A stretch of DNA of 64,000 bases, taken from NCBI GenBank assembly GCA_954871525.1, contig OX940862.1, positions 36,696,232 to 36,760,231 on the forward strand, in the 5' to 3' direction. Below the pieces are notes generated by a model. That model searched no databases, had not been told where the DNA came from, and worked only from the letters and a program-made list of their open reading frames with translations. Origin of the DNA: Parietaria judaica (taxonomy: Eukaryota; Streptophyta; Magnoliopsida; Rosales; Urticaceae). A program made the position numbers and the translations under genes. This document shows positions 48,376 through 60,996 of the stretch, one piece after another (within the stretch, counting starts at the first letter, position 1; every line of letters begins with the position of its first letter).

Positions 48376-49020
48376 TGTTAGTTTATTGCGACAATTGACA
48401 TAGACGGATAGCTACAAACAGCAAAATCACGCCTAGAAATAGAAACGAGTAAGAAGGAGGGAAAGAATACAACAAAATCTCAAAGTGAGCAAAAATACCG
48501 GGTAGAAGCTTTAGCTGTATTCTCTCAGAGTTGTATGTATGCGTGTGTGTGTTGATCTGAGCTTGAGCTTGGTATTTATAGGTTTCAATTCTTCCCGTTG
48601 GCCTTCCAGGAATCATGGGGTCTTCTCTCCGTGCTGACCGGGTTGAATGGATGATACTGCTACACGTGTCCCACGACTTCGTTCTCGTCGTCGTGTTTGA
48701 ATTATGCCCGTTGGAGGCTTGACTCCGTGCTCCTGGTCTTCCGCTTGGGTTTGAAGTGGGATGCCGGGTAGAGAATATGATAATTCTACCCTCGTCTTTC
48801 TGGATTGATGTCGAATGGATATTGGACCTTTGGGCTCTTTGGGCCAAGTGGCCTTGTATCTGTTGGCTTTGGTCTGATTGAGAATTTCATTGGGCTTCTC
48901 AATTGGGCTTTTGCGAATATCAATTTCTTTAAAGCCTTTTGCCTTTGTTTGTAAATTTAATTAATTCACAACTTTAGCACTTTAAGTCTTATTAAATAAT
49001 GAAGAATTGGTACATCAACA
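48376..49020 (-). mobile_element. 3-prime LTR of a Ty3/gypsy (Tat-like) element
   Basis: On the minus strand the LTR begins TGTTGATGTACC at 49020, directly after a polypurine tract GTAGGGGGATAAC (49021-49033). It contains a TATA-like CCTATAAATACC near 48577 and probably ends near TGTTAG on the plus strand at 48376. The 154-residue minus frame across it is not a gene. Left limit uncertain. Confidence 0.6.
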
Positions 49021-49404
49021 GTTATCCCCCTACTATAAAAAATACAAAGTAAATTTTATAGTATTTACTCGATGAAATCATGTAAAATTCGTGCCGGATA
49101 GGATTAATTAAATTTGTGACTTTTGCCGCAAATCTGCATAATTCGGGCAGGATTTTGGATAATTTCAAGAATTGGTGGACGGATAGAATCTTGAAGCTGT
49201 AACCGTCGCTTCGAATTTTGGGCGGGAACGGTTGCAACACGCGTCCCAATTTGCGGAGTTCGAAGAGAATAAACTCTTCACATTCTCCTGACACAGCTGT
49301 TATGCTGACGTGTCACTGGCTAGCTCGCTGATCTCAACCGTAGGATGAGTTTTGTTGCAATTTTCGAGGAAACCCTAACCGTAGGATCATCGACAATTTT
49401 CGAG

Positions 49405-49412
49405 TATAAATA
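49405..49412 (+). promoter_or_regulatory. TATA box of the antisense accessory ORF
   Basis: A clean TATAAATA within CGAGTATAAATACTCGAG, itself a palindrome, lies about 390 bp upstream of the ATG at 49803. It suggests the antisense ORF has its own promoter. A donor-like AAGGTAACTG near 49475 hints at a leader intron. Confidence 0.5.
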
Positions 49413-49802
49413 CTCGAGTGTTTCGCATTAATGGGCACGTCTCTTCAGCTTCAGCCCGTCATACGTCTTGTCGAAGGTAACTGCTCCATCTCTCCTCTAT
49501 ATATACTTTGCTTTGCATTCGAATATCTTTTCCGAATTTTAGAGAGAGAAAAGCTTTGATTTTAGAGAGATAAACTCTGCGAATCGCCATTGAAGGTGTT
49601 CCGAGGTTCATATCTTCATCTTCTTTGTCGAACTCCTAGGGGGTCCAGGTTCTAGCCTTCTTTTTAATTGTTATCTTTTAGGATTTGTTAGGAGGTTCTT
49701 CTAGGTTTTGTGTCTCTGTTATTTTTGTTGATTTTTTGGTAGTTCTTCTGGGTTTCGTTCTCGTCTACAACCTTCGGTTTTTTCTAGGACTTTCTAGATA
49801 GA

Positions 49803-51480
49803 ATGGGTCCTAAAAAGGTAGTTTCAAGATGGCAGACGGAGTTTCTGGTTACAGATTCTCCTAAGTCGATTTTGAAGCCTATAGATCTAGTTAGGATCCG
49901 GGTAGAATATAAGATTCCTCAGTCTATAGAGCTTAGATTTTTGGGGCCAGAGGAGCATGTTGACGAGCAGAACTCGGACGGATGGGTATGTGTGTATCAG
50001 AGGTTTTTCGAGTCTGGGGGGCTTCGATTTCCTATTCCCGAACTCATCCTAAAATATCTTACGTATCTTAGGGTTTCTATTGGGCAACTTAGCCCTAATT
50101 CGTTTAGGATTTTGACGGCCTTGCTCGTCCGGGCTCATGAGTGTTTTTATTCACTTACACTTCATGACCTGTTGACGGGCTTGGTCATCAAGGCCAACGG
50201 TCAGGCCAAGGGTAGGTTTTTCCTATCCGTTAGGGAAGGGGAGATCATTACCGGTCTTCCCAAGAAGGAGAGTGCTTGGACCCACAAGTACTTCTTCTTC
50301 CTGGCCGGTCAAGAAACGCTGGGTTCTTGGTCGAGCTATAGGAACGAATGGGTCCACAAGATAGGTGAGATTCCGGGTTGGGTTTTCTGGTTTGTTTCTA
50401 TTCGGCTATTTTTATATGTTTGCTGATTTTTTCTCTTTTTTCTTATGTAGTCGAGGATACCGAGAAGCCTAAATCTCTCCCTATTACGGACGAGTGAAGG
50501 GCTTTGAGGAACATGCTCTTTCCTTCCGGCCCAGAGCTTTGGTCGAACTTCACGAGGGAGAGGTTCGAAGCTGCTGGTGTTTGGTGTGAGCCAGACGAGG
50601 AGGAATTTTCGGGTACAATTTTTGAACCTATTTCTTTGGGTTTGTTTTGTATTTTTCTTTCTTTTTTCTAAGTGTGGATTTTTGACGTGTAGAGGATATG
50701 GACGCTCTACGCCCAAAGGGCCAGAGTCTTCGCCAGAGGTGGAGACAGGAAGGGCAGGCCGGAGCGTCGGCCTCTGTTGGAACTGCTCGTCAGGAGGATG
50801 GAGGAAATGGTGTCTGGTGCGTCGGCACCTGCCAGGGTTGCTCGTCAGGAGACGATCAGGAGAGATGAGGAAGCTCCCGCTCGAGAGTCTCCTGCTGAGG
50901 TCGTCCTTGAGGCGACCAAGAAGAAGAATGTCGTCGAGCTCTCCGGCGACGGGGATAGCACCCCGGAAGCCACGCGAATAGCAAAGGTTTCCGAGGTGAA
51001 GAAGGCTTCCTCACCCGCTCATGTCCGTCCTTCTAGGGACGTGACCCGTCTTGTAAAGGACAAAGCCCCCCCGAAGACGGGGTCGGAGGCTGCTGTGAAG
51101 CGGCCGCACGAGGGAGGTGATTCCGAGGCCAGGAAAAGGGCGAGGGGTGATCTGGCTTCGAAGGAGGTGGTTAGGGCCTCGGAGAGGGAGAAGGGGAAGA
51201 GGACCGCTCGAGAGACTGAGCGTCCCAAGGAGGTTCCTCAGGGTGAGGTTAATAGGACGGGGTCGGTACCTCATGTGGTCGGGGAGCAGGCTAGGGAGAA
51301 ACCGATCTCCCGGAAGGCAGGGTGCACTTGGATGGGGGACAAAGGTCTCCACAAGGCACCCAAGGTGGCATCCGGTCTCATCCGACAGATAACGAACGGT
51401 GGGGTCGGCAAGGTCCCCAGGAGTATTGCCGAGAAGAGGCCATACAAGGATGTGGCTGCGGCGACAACTCTGGTGTCACA
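49803..51480 (+). pseudogene. Antisense accessory ORF with gypsy-type transposon domain (PF04195-like)
   Basis: The first exon (49803 to about 50364) encodes a domain I recognise as the putative gypsy type transposon family: VYQRFFESGGLRFPIPELIL, then SPNSFRILTALLVRAHEC. Two introns follow (acceptors near 50450 and 50691), then a charged, low-complexity segment (50777-51475, many Arg/Lys/Glu). Such ORFs are known antisense to gag-pol near the 3-prime end of Tat-lineage retrotransposons. That fits, because the neighbouring polypurine tract and LTR point the other way. It is broken by an in-frame TGA near 50496 and by a frame change near 50700-50780. At its right edge the frame fuses to LRR-coding sequence. 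Confidence 0.65.
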
Positions 51481-51674
51481 TTGCTTCTCTTCCTTGGTGT
51501 CACTGAGCCTTAGAGGTTGCGGGCTGCACGGTGACTTCCCTGCCGGAATTATTAAACTTGTTACTCTACAAATTCTCAACCTTGACTTCAATAGCCTTAC
51601 CGGAGAATTCCTCCATTTAACAAAAGCAGTGCTCTAACTGTATTGAACGTCGCATGTAATAATATGTCAGGAGG

Positions 51675-52431
51675 GTTGCCAGCAAGGTTCAAAATATCGT
51701 TTTTGTCGATAAATCGTTTGCCGTTATCGACGGATTAATCGTTTATCGATGGATTTATCGATGAAAAATCTATAAAAAATTATCGTTTGCCGTTATCGAA
51801 ACTTATCGAACTTATCGATTGATTAATCGGTTATCGCTGGATTCATCAATGGAAAAATTATAACATATTTTCATTTATTTTATACAGATAAATTATAATA
51901 ACAAATAAACAATTATTATAATATATTATTTAGAAATAACAATTATATAAATTACAAATTAATTACAATAACAAATTAATAATTATTATTTACAAATTAT
52001 AACTTGTAAGCTCTTTACTTATTTACTATTAAATAAAATATACTTATTTGATAAATTGTAAAACTTAAAGAGTCAAAGTCAAATTTTATTAAAATAAAAA
52101 ATTTTAAAAGCACCAATCACATCACACTGGGCGAGAAGCAATGTGAGGTGACCGAATAGTGCATCACTGCTGTGTTGCTTTGGTTGAAAAGGGATAGGTT
52201 TACGTGTATCCAAGTAGGGTCTGACAGTTTAACTTATCATTATTCAGTGATAAGGTCTTCACTTTTCCATAAATTACTCTTGAAAACATTGAGCGAAAAG
52301 TAGCTTAGTTTTCCACTCAAAAAATCGCAAAAAGTATAAAACGAAAACGATTAAAGAAGATAACAAACCGAGAAGCCTGTTTTCAGCGATAGTCGAACGA
52401 AAATCGCGATTTTCGACTCCTTGGTTGCCAG
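51675..52431. mobile_element. Non-autonomous hAT element, 741 bp, in the LRR exon
   Basis: Element 51683-52423 starts CAAGGTTCAAAATATCG and ends CGATTTTCGACTCCTTG. An exact 8-bp target duplication GTTGCCAG lies at 51675-51682 and 52424-52431. Ends and sub-terminal motifs (GTTTGCCGTTATCG; GATGGATTTATCGATG; CGAAAATCGCG) resemble the complete hAT element at 32750-36820. There is no coding sequence, so it depends on a transposase in trans. The LRR frame resumes across the excised point. Confidence 0.92.
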
Positions 52432-53283
52432 ACTCTATCGGGGCGTTGAGTTCCTTGGTTGAGCTCGAAGCTGATGAGTGTGGTCTTTCGGGTATGATTC
52501 CGCAATCCATCGGAAAACTTGGTAAGCTCGAGGTTTTGAGGCTTAATTGTAACAACTTCTCGGGTTCAATCCCTTCTTCCTTGGGAAACCTACCCAACTC
52601 ACAATCTTGGACTTTACTAGAAACTCTTTAAGTGGTCTAATCCCTTCTTCCTTAAGAAAGCTTACCCAACTCACAATGTTGGCCCTTGGTCAAAATTCCT
52701 TTAGTGGTCCACTTCCTGACTCATTTTCCAACCTCGAAGACCTTGAATCGCTTAAACTTGGTAGTAATAAGCTGAATGGAAGTATCAATGTTCATGTCTT
52801 CCTCAAGATGAAAAGTCTTAGCGAGCTTGTATTGGACAACAACAACTTGACTTTGTTGATCGATCCAGGCTTCAACGGAACATCACCCCAGTTCTCTGTG
52901 TTAGGTTTATCACACTGCTCTTTGAGCGGATTTCCCGAGTTCGTCAGGATCCAAACTAGACTGGAAGTTTTGTCACTCCGAGATAATGGAATTGTTGGAC
53001 CGATACCAGGTGGCTTATGAATACAAGCACGGCCACACTGTACAATCTAAACCTGCTGACAACTCCATCACAGGTAAGGTTTCTCCTCAGATATGTAGTT
53101 TCAAACTTCTTGAGGTTCTCGATTTGTCGGAAAACAACTTGTTTGGAAACCTTCCTCCATGTCTTGGGAACTTCACCGATTCCTTGTCGTTGTTGAATCT
53201 CAAGGGGAATGCCTTTTCGGGTAACATCCCAGAGTTTGGAGAAAGCTGCCAATTGGACGTAATCGATCTTAGTGGCAACCAGC

Positions 53284-55552
53284 TGTTGGATCGATATTAA
53301 ACTTTTTAATATAAATAATGAACGTAACAAGTTACGGCGGAATTTTAAAATTTCTTTTTAATATGGAAACAGATTTTCGACATGTTAAAATAACCATAAC
53401 GTTAAAAACGATTATCATACATGCAAAATAATTTATTACGTAAACAACGATTGGATAAAATTCCGGAAAATCATATAACAATTATAGGATTAGGAACACT
53501 TACAAATCCGGAATTTATTCACGGTTTTCGTCGTCGATCTTCGCGAGTCGTCCCTCCGTCTTCAATCAAACAACCACGATGGATTCGATGTTATGGCTTT
53601 CGGATATTTTTGAGATGAAGAGAGTGGGCTCAGAGAGAAAGAATAGAGGAACTTTTTCCTAAAAAAAATTCTCTCAAAATATGCGCACTGTGTTAAGCTA
53701 AAGAAAAAAAACAAATTTTTTTTCTCTGCCTTCAAAACTTCGACGCACAAAGTGAGAGAGATTTTCTTCTCTCTGATTGCTTTCCCAAAGCCACCGAATC
53801 AATGGGATGGGAGAAAAATTATTCTTTTTGTTACCCTCTTTTAATTCATGCGCATATAGCTATATATATATATGCTAGGGTTATATTTTAATGTGATCAA
53901 TATATCATATATATATGGTCATCTATCTTTAATTAAATCAAATCAAATATTTGATTCCACCACCACTTATGCGCATGAGGTTTGAATAAATAGCAAAAAT
54001 TATTCAAATTAATTCCACATGATATTTTCCTTATAGATAAAATCATGAATTAAATTGAAATATTACTATTTCCTTTTTCTCTTCCAATTCCCATGAATCA
54101 ATCCAAAAGAGGATGATATGACACATCATTAATCCTAATATTATTAGATTAACCAATGAGAATTACGGAATTAATTTTCTTCACCTTTAATCATATTAAA
54201 ATCGCATACATGTATAGTTATCAATATAATTATACAAGTCTCCATTATTTAATAAAGATGATTAAAATGAAATAACTATTTATGTATTTAATCATGAGAA
54301 AGTAATTACCACTGTATAAAACATAATTTATACATTAGAGAAAATTATCAAACCAATTTTTGTACTTAAAAATATTCTTATTCAATAATTGAACTTAAAG
54401 TGAGATTTCATTAAATCAACTTTACATATTTTTAATACTTATTTTGTTCATCAAAATCTCGTCCGAAAGTCTAACATTGAGACCTCATGGACCCACATGA
54501 ACGAAGCTTTAGAATAAAGTCCGGACACAAAAGTTCACAAACTTTTCCCGAACTTTTAATTCTTAATATTGGTCGATTCCACTAAAGGACCAATACTGAC
54601 AATCTCTAAGTTCATATGCGTTCTTATTTCCGTTTGATGTGATACAACTATTCTTCACACGGTCCACGGTGTATTTACGATATTACCCTTTGTGTGTATC
54701 AGTAACTAAGAGGAATGTAAAATTGCCGTTTTACCCCTTAGTTATTATTTCATCAACTCCTTTGTTGTTTGTGAATGAGAAAAAACATATAGCGAGATGT
54801 CACAACATGTCACATATTTTATTCAGAGAATAATATTATTCAATGAGTACCAGGCCCGGCTTGTTCATTCACACTTCAAAGAACAAAGCATGATGTGATA
54901 CTAATGTCGTAGCATTCTTATAACACAAATTCCATATTTATGAATCACATAATTCAACGAGACAGTATTATGACACCAACCGTCGGGTCTTTGATCCATC
55001 ATTTGGATCTTGCCCATTGACTAGTCAAGTGTCACAAAGTGTCACAAGAAATTATGTGTCCACTTCAGGATTTAGGTAATTACGAAAATACCCCTCGTTT
55101 GTGATTTTGAAGCTTCGAGTAATGAAACGGTTTTACCTCGAACTTCAAAGTGTCACAGGTCTAGTTCAGTGTCTTTATTAAGACATCAAGAATAAACTCC
55201 AGAGTCACAACTCTCAATATCACAAGATCCGATATCAGTAGTTTATTCAAACAATCATTAATCGGATACGATTGCCCCATCGACCCTAAGATTGTGAACT
55301 GTTTATTTTAAACTTATCAAGAAGAGGTATCTTGTTAAGTCTGTACTTAACTCTTCTTTCGTTAATGATAGTTTCAGGGCGTAGACATATATGCATAAAC
55401 ACAAACTTAACTAAATAAGAATGAATATTTAATCTTTATTTAATTCTCAGCAAAAGAACATAATCGTATTATTACATCGATTACTTTATTAATAAACTTA
55501 ATTATTTGCTAAAAGGTCCTTCATGTCTCCTTTGTGGGCATAAATCCTAACA
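53284..55552 (-). repeat. Copia LTR (3-prime LTR of the minus-strand element)
   Basis: Near-identical partner of 60997-63262. The gag-pol stop codon overlaps its first bases on the minus strand. Small frames inside (for example 53421-53618, repeated at 61134-61331) are LTR sequence, not genes. Confidence 0.95.
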
Positions 55553-58500
55553 AACTCCCACTTGACTCAAAAGGAGATGTGAATGATCTTTCACTCCTAA
55601 GCCCTCCAGGTGTCTTTCGAAAACTTTACTCGTTAAAGGCTTCGTAAACGGATCTGCAAGGTTGTCCAACGTTGAGATCTTCTTCACATCTGCATCTCCT
55701 CTTTTGACAATATCTCGAACTAGGTGATATTTCCTTTCTATGTGTTTTGAGCGTCTGTGACTTCTTGGTTCCCTACAGTTAGCAACGGCCCCACTGTTAT
55801 CACAATAAAGTGTGATGGGCCCGCTGACACTTGGAACGACTTCCAAGTACTTAAGGAATTTGCGAAGCCAGACTGCTTCCTTTGCGGCTTCACAAGCCGC
55901 CACATATTCGGCCTCCATGGTCGAGTCAGCAATGCAAGATTGCTTGATACTCCTCCAGACCACAGATCCACTATTGAGGATAAACACAGATCCCGAAGTG
56001 GATTTCTTGGAATCCTTATCCGCCTGAAACTCGGAATCGGTATACCCCGTCAAAGTCAGGTCATCACCTGAAAATGCAAGCATATAGTTTCTCGTTCTCC
56101 GGAGATACTTGAGAATGTGCTTGATAGCAACCCAATGCTGGGGTCCAGGGTTTGACTGGAATCGGCTCACCACACCTACTGCGTAACAAATATTTTGTCT
56201 GGTGCAAAGCATAGCATACATGAGACTTCCTACAGCTGAGGCGTAAGGAACATGTCTCATGTCCTCTTCCTGCTGAGGAGTCTTTGGAGACTGCTCATTA
56301 GAAAGGTGCACTCCATGATGAAAAGGTAACTGACCTTTCTTGGAGTTTTGCATACTGAAACGATCCATTATCTTATCAATATAAGATGCCTGAGAGAGCG
56401 CTAATTTTCGGTTCTTCCGATCCCTAAAGATTTGAATCCCCAAAATGTAAGCTGCTTCTCCGAGATCCTTCATATCAAACTGCTTTGACAACCAGATTTT
56501 AACCTCTGATAACTTTCCTACGTCATTCCCAATGAGTAGTATGTCATCGACATATAGAACCAGGAAAACCTCTTTGCCGTTGTTTATCATCTTATAAACG
56601 CATGGCTCATCTACTGTCTGCTCAAAGCCAAAGCCTTTTATAGTCTCGTCGAATCTAATATTCCACGATCTAGATGCTTGCTTGCGTCCATAAATGGACT
56701 TCAGCAACTCGCAAACCTTGCCCTCTTGGCCTTTCTCCACGAACCCGTCTGGTTGAGCCATATAAATACGCTCGTCAAGATTGCCATTCAGGAAGGCAGT
56801 CTTGACATCCATCTGCCAGATTTCATAATCAAGGGCGGCAGCAATGGATAAAAGAATACGGATGGACTTTAGCATTGCGACCGGCGAGAAAGTATCCTCA
56901 TAGTCTATACCTTCTCTTTGGGTGAAACCCTTTGCCACAAGTCGCGCTTTGAATGTCTCTACATTCCCATCCGGGCCTCTTTTCTTCTTATAAATCCATT
57001 TACATCCCACAGGTTTAATGCCTTGAGGTGGATCCACAAGTTTCCAGACTTCGTTGGTGTGCATCGATTGCATTTCAACGTTCATGGCTTCTTGCCATAG
57101 GTTTTCTTCGGAACCTGACATCGCATGGGAGAATGATGCTGGATCATCTACCTCTTTGTTTACGATGGCTATGTGAGCTTCTCCGAATAACATGTATCGG
57201 TCAGGCGGTCGTACTGCCCTATTACTGCGACGACTCACAGTGCGCTCAATTTCCGATTGCGGTTCTTCCAGTGTTGGTGTAGGACTTATCCTAACATGTG
57301 GAGTACTGGCTACTTCACCCAACATTTCCTTAAGCACAAGTCTGCTTCTGGGTACTGCATTCTTTATAAAGTCTTCCTCAAGAAACCTAGCGTTCGTGCT
57401 AACAAACGTTTTCTTGTCAGTAGGACTGTAGAATATATACCCTTTTGTTCCCTTAGGATATCCTACGAAAAGGCATAATTCTGACCGACTAGCCAACTTG
57501 CTCGCCTTTTGCCTTAGCACATGTGCTGGGCAACCCCAGATTCTGATGTGGTTTAAAACAGATTTTCTACCACACCATCTTTCATAAGGCGTACCAGGAA
57601 CTGTCTTCGATGGTACTTGGTTCAGAATATAAGCTGCCGTTTCTAAGGCATATCCCCAGAACGAATCAGGAAGTGATGAATAACTCATCATTGATCTTAC
57701 CATATCTAAAAGAGTTCGGTTTCTTCTCTCTGACACTCCATTTTGTTGTGGGGTGCCAGGTGCTGTAAGCTGAGAATGAATACCTTCTTCTTTAAGTAGG
57801 TCCTCGAACTCTCCAGACAAGTATTATCCACCACGATCAGATCATAGTGTTTTAATATGTTTCTCTCTTTTCTTTTCAACCAATGCCCGATACTGCTTGA
57901 ACATTTCAAAAGTGTCGGATTTGTTTCGCATAAGAAAGACATGACCAAAACGTGAGAAGTCATCGGTAAAGGTCACGAAGTATTCGTAACCTCCTCTTGC
58001 CTGGATGTTGATCGGTCCGCATACATCAGTATGTACGAGTTCCAATACTTGAGTGGCTCTTTCACCTTTCCACGAGAAAGGTCTCTTGGTCATTTTTCCT
58101 TCGAGACAGGATTCGCACGTGGGTAAAGATCCCACGTTTAGAGATTGCGAAAGACCATCTTTTGCTAATCTGTTAATCCTTTCAAGACCAATGTGTCCAA
58201 GACGTAAGTGCCATAGATATGTTTCGTCGGTCTCATCACTATAAGACCTTTTTCGCTTCCTGTGTGAATCGTTATTCACTTCGGTGTCTAAGATAGTCGG
58301 CTCATCCGGATACATATAATATATAGAATCAATACGATGAGCTTTAGTAATAAACGAATCATCAAGATAAATTTCAATACCATTATTGACTTTAAACTTA
58401 AACAATTATTCTTCTAAACGACCAAAAGAAACAAGGTTCTTGCTAAAATCCGGTACATAATAAACGTTATTCAATAATAAAGTTTTATTCCCAAACTTAA

Positions 58501-59542
58501 GCTTCAAGGTCCCGACTGATCTTGCTCCGACATTCGTTCCATTACCCCAGTTGAACGAGAACTCCCCATCACTGAAGCGTCTTGTTTGCCTGAAACCATT
58601 CGAATTACACACAATATGATCAGAAGCCCCGCAATCTAATATCCAGGGTGATTCTTTATTTGTAATGTAACATGCTTGAGTAACGAGACTCATACCTTTC
58701 CCTTTGACAGTCTTGAGATAGGCAGGACAGTTCCTTTGCCAATGGCCGACTTCTCCGCAATGGTGACACTTGTGATTAGACTTGTCCACCTTTGCGACGC
58801 TCTTGCCCTTAGCATCCTTAGCCTTGTTCTGAGGTGCTTTGGATCCCATTCGGTTGGCGTTTTTAGGACCTTTTCTTTGCTTCTTGAAACGAGAGGTGGA
58901 AGCCTTATGTTCAGCAACATTGGCTTCTCCATTCTTCCTCTTGTTATTCGGAAGGAGTCCCTCGGCAGTTTGCAACTCCTTCATGAGCTCGGTTAGAGTA
59001 TAATCCAACTTGTTCATGGAGTAGTTCAGACGGAAGCTATCGAAGGAGTCCGACAGAGTCTCCAAGATCATGTTGGTCTTAGTGAGTCCATCGATCTCGG
59101 ATCCGAGAATTTCCATCTCATTCAGATGCCCCATGATCGTTAGCATGTGATCTCGAACAGGAGTTCCCGGCTTCATCCGGCAATTCATAAAATTCCGGAT
59201 AGCTTGCTGCCTTGCCTGACGCTCGTGACACCCAAACATCTCCTGGAGATTAAAGAGCATCTCATATACCGTGGGTATGTCCCGGTGAGATTGCTGCAAC
59301 ACATTGCTCATAGATGCTAAAATGTAGCACCTAACATTCTCATCGGATCTTATCCAGGCATCATAGGCATCCTTGTCCTATTTGCTCGAGTCAGTACTCG
59401 GAGCTTCGGGACACGGGTTAGTGAGAACATACTTGTGCTTTTCCACCGTCAGTACGATGTCGAGGTTACGTTTCCATTCTACGTAATTCTCACCCTCGAG
59501 TTTGTTAGTGCTCAAAATAGTTGCGAGCGGGTTCAAAGACAT
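55547..59542 (-). pseudogene. Copia gag-pol with four in-frame stops
   Basis: One frame runs from the ATG at 59542 (MSLNPLATIL) to the stop at 55547-55549. Domains: gag; zinc knuckle CHHCGEVGHWQRNC (near 58750); protease LDCGASDHIV (near 58635, a variant of the usual DSGA); GAG-pre-integrase LWHLRLGHIGLERI; integrase with HTDVCGPI and [15 protein letters not shown]; reverse transcriptase with YVDDILL (near 56540); RNase H with [15 protein letters not shown] and MEAEYVA. It is interrupted by stops at 59378-59380 (TAG), 58406-58408 (TAA), 57842-57844 (TGA) and 57824-57826 (TAA), with no frameshift. All four are single-codon changes, so the copy is non-autonomous. Confidence 0.93.
55553..55567 (-). 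other. Copia polypurine tract
   Basis: Minus-strand AGTCAAGTGGGAGTT immediately before the 3-prime LTR; primer for plus-strand synthesis. It overlaps the last codons of pol. Confidence 0.8.
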
Positions 59543-60980
59543 TTTGCTGAAAATTATAATAAAGAAAAATAATTTTAGACATATGCTACATTTGGAATAA
59601 TCATGATGCATGAACAATCCTAATTATTGTATGTGATAAAATGATATTTTGATTCCATGGTATTATGAACAAAATGATTATTTACTTCTCCTATGGGAGA
59701 CCGTAAGTAATCGCCTTTCATAGTCGTGACACATCACTATTTAATTCGAACTTTCCAAGAAGTCACAACTCCTAGTTCTTATTAATTACCATAAAAAAAT
59801 TTGGTCACTTATTTCTAATGCATTGCCTCTAGGGAGGATTATATTAGGAATAAGTCTAAGTGTATAACCGACATATGGGCCTTTATCCAAGTTACTTTGA
59901 GAACGGTCCACCTAGGGGAGGCCCCGCCTCATCGCTCCTCTTTAAGGCTTAGTTCGTTAACGATTTAATTAACGGGGTGATTCCGGAGTACTCCCATTGA
60001 AGAGAGGGCCACTATAGTGACTCGTAGTCCATCACACACACCGTTATTAAATCTATGTCGGGGACCGTGGGTTATTTCAACGTTAAATAACCCTCCCACT
60101 TAGTTTTTACAAAAATCAAATTTTGTTCATTGAGCTTAAATTTTATAACTATGTTTATAAACCAGACTACAATGATGCATGAACATGACATAGTTTACAT
60201 GAGGTGTTGGCGTCGTATCCTATATGACGTGTGACGTGAAATTTGAGAAGCATAAATAAATCAAAGCATAAATTTAACTTCTCTAATGGCCCAATTCTAA
60301 ATTACAACCCATAGACAAAATACATAGAAAGTAAACTAAACTTTATCTCCTCTTTGATTCCGTCATGATCTCCAGTTTCCGTTTTTAAAACTAAGAGATC
60401 AATATCTCTCCCACTCAAATAATTAAACGCGCTTTTAATATTTCAAAAAAATTGCGACTATATATTATATACTTAATTTTATTTTTTTTATAAAAATAAC
60501 GATTTTCCATAAAAATAATTAAGTCATATATATAATATCATATTTTATTTCAAAATAAATAAATAAGCGCAATTTAATTATTTAGATTTGAAAAAATATC
60601 CGGAACAATTTCCGAATCGTTGTGGGCCACGGAGGCGCCTCAGGTTAGCTCTCGTACGCCCGAAAACGTACGGCCATGCCCGAGAAAAAATCTCCGTTCT
60701 TCTCGTCTCGTCTTGGTTCTTCGTGTCCTCCGGAAAATATAATAATATTTACATAATCCTATGTCCTTCAAAAACGGAGGCTCACACTTTTCTAATAAAG
60801 ATAAAAACCGGGACGATAGCCGGAAACAATCCTAGGGCCACTTTGAAAAGGATCCATTCACATTCACATATTAAAAAATACATGCACACAAAAACGCCAA
60901 CACCTAACTACTCATATAATCGAATGCATTAATAATTTTACGTAAAAAAATATTTTGCATGTCGTTATTAACGCCAATTA

Positions 60981-60994
60981 TGGCTCTGATAGCA
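60981..60994 (-). other. Copia primer binding site
   Basis: Minus-strand TGCTATCAGAGCCA, two bases from the 5-prime LTR. It is the usual plant copia site complementary to the initiator methionine tRNA 3-prime end (consensus TGGTATCAGAGC), with one change. Confidence 0.85.
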
Positions 60995-60996
60995 TT

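Noticed and set aside
48383..48847. 154-residue minus-strand frame
   Set aside because: Lies within the gypsy LTR; low complexity, no domain.
53421..53618. 65-residue frame repeated at 61134-61331
   Set aside because: Identical because both lie in the copia LTRs; no start context or domain.
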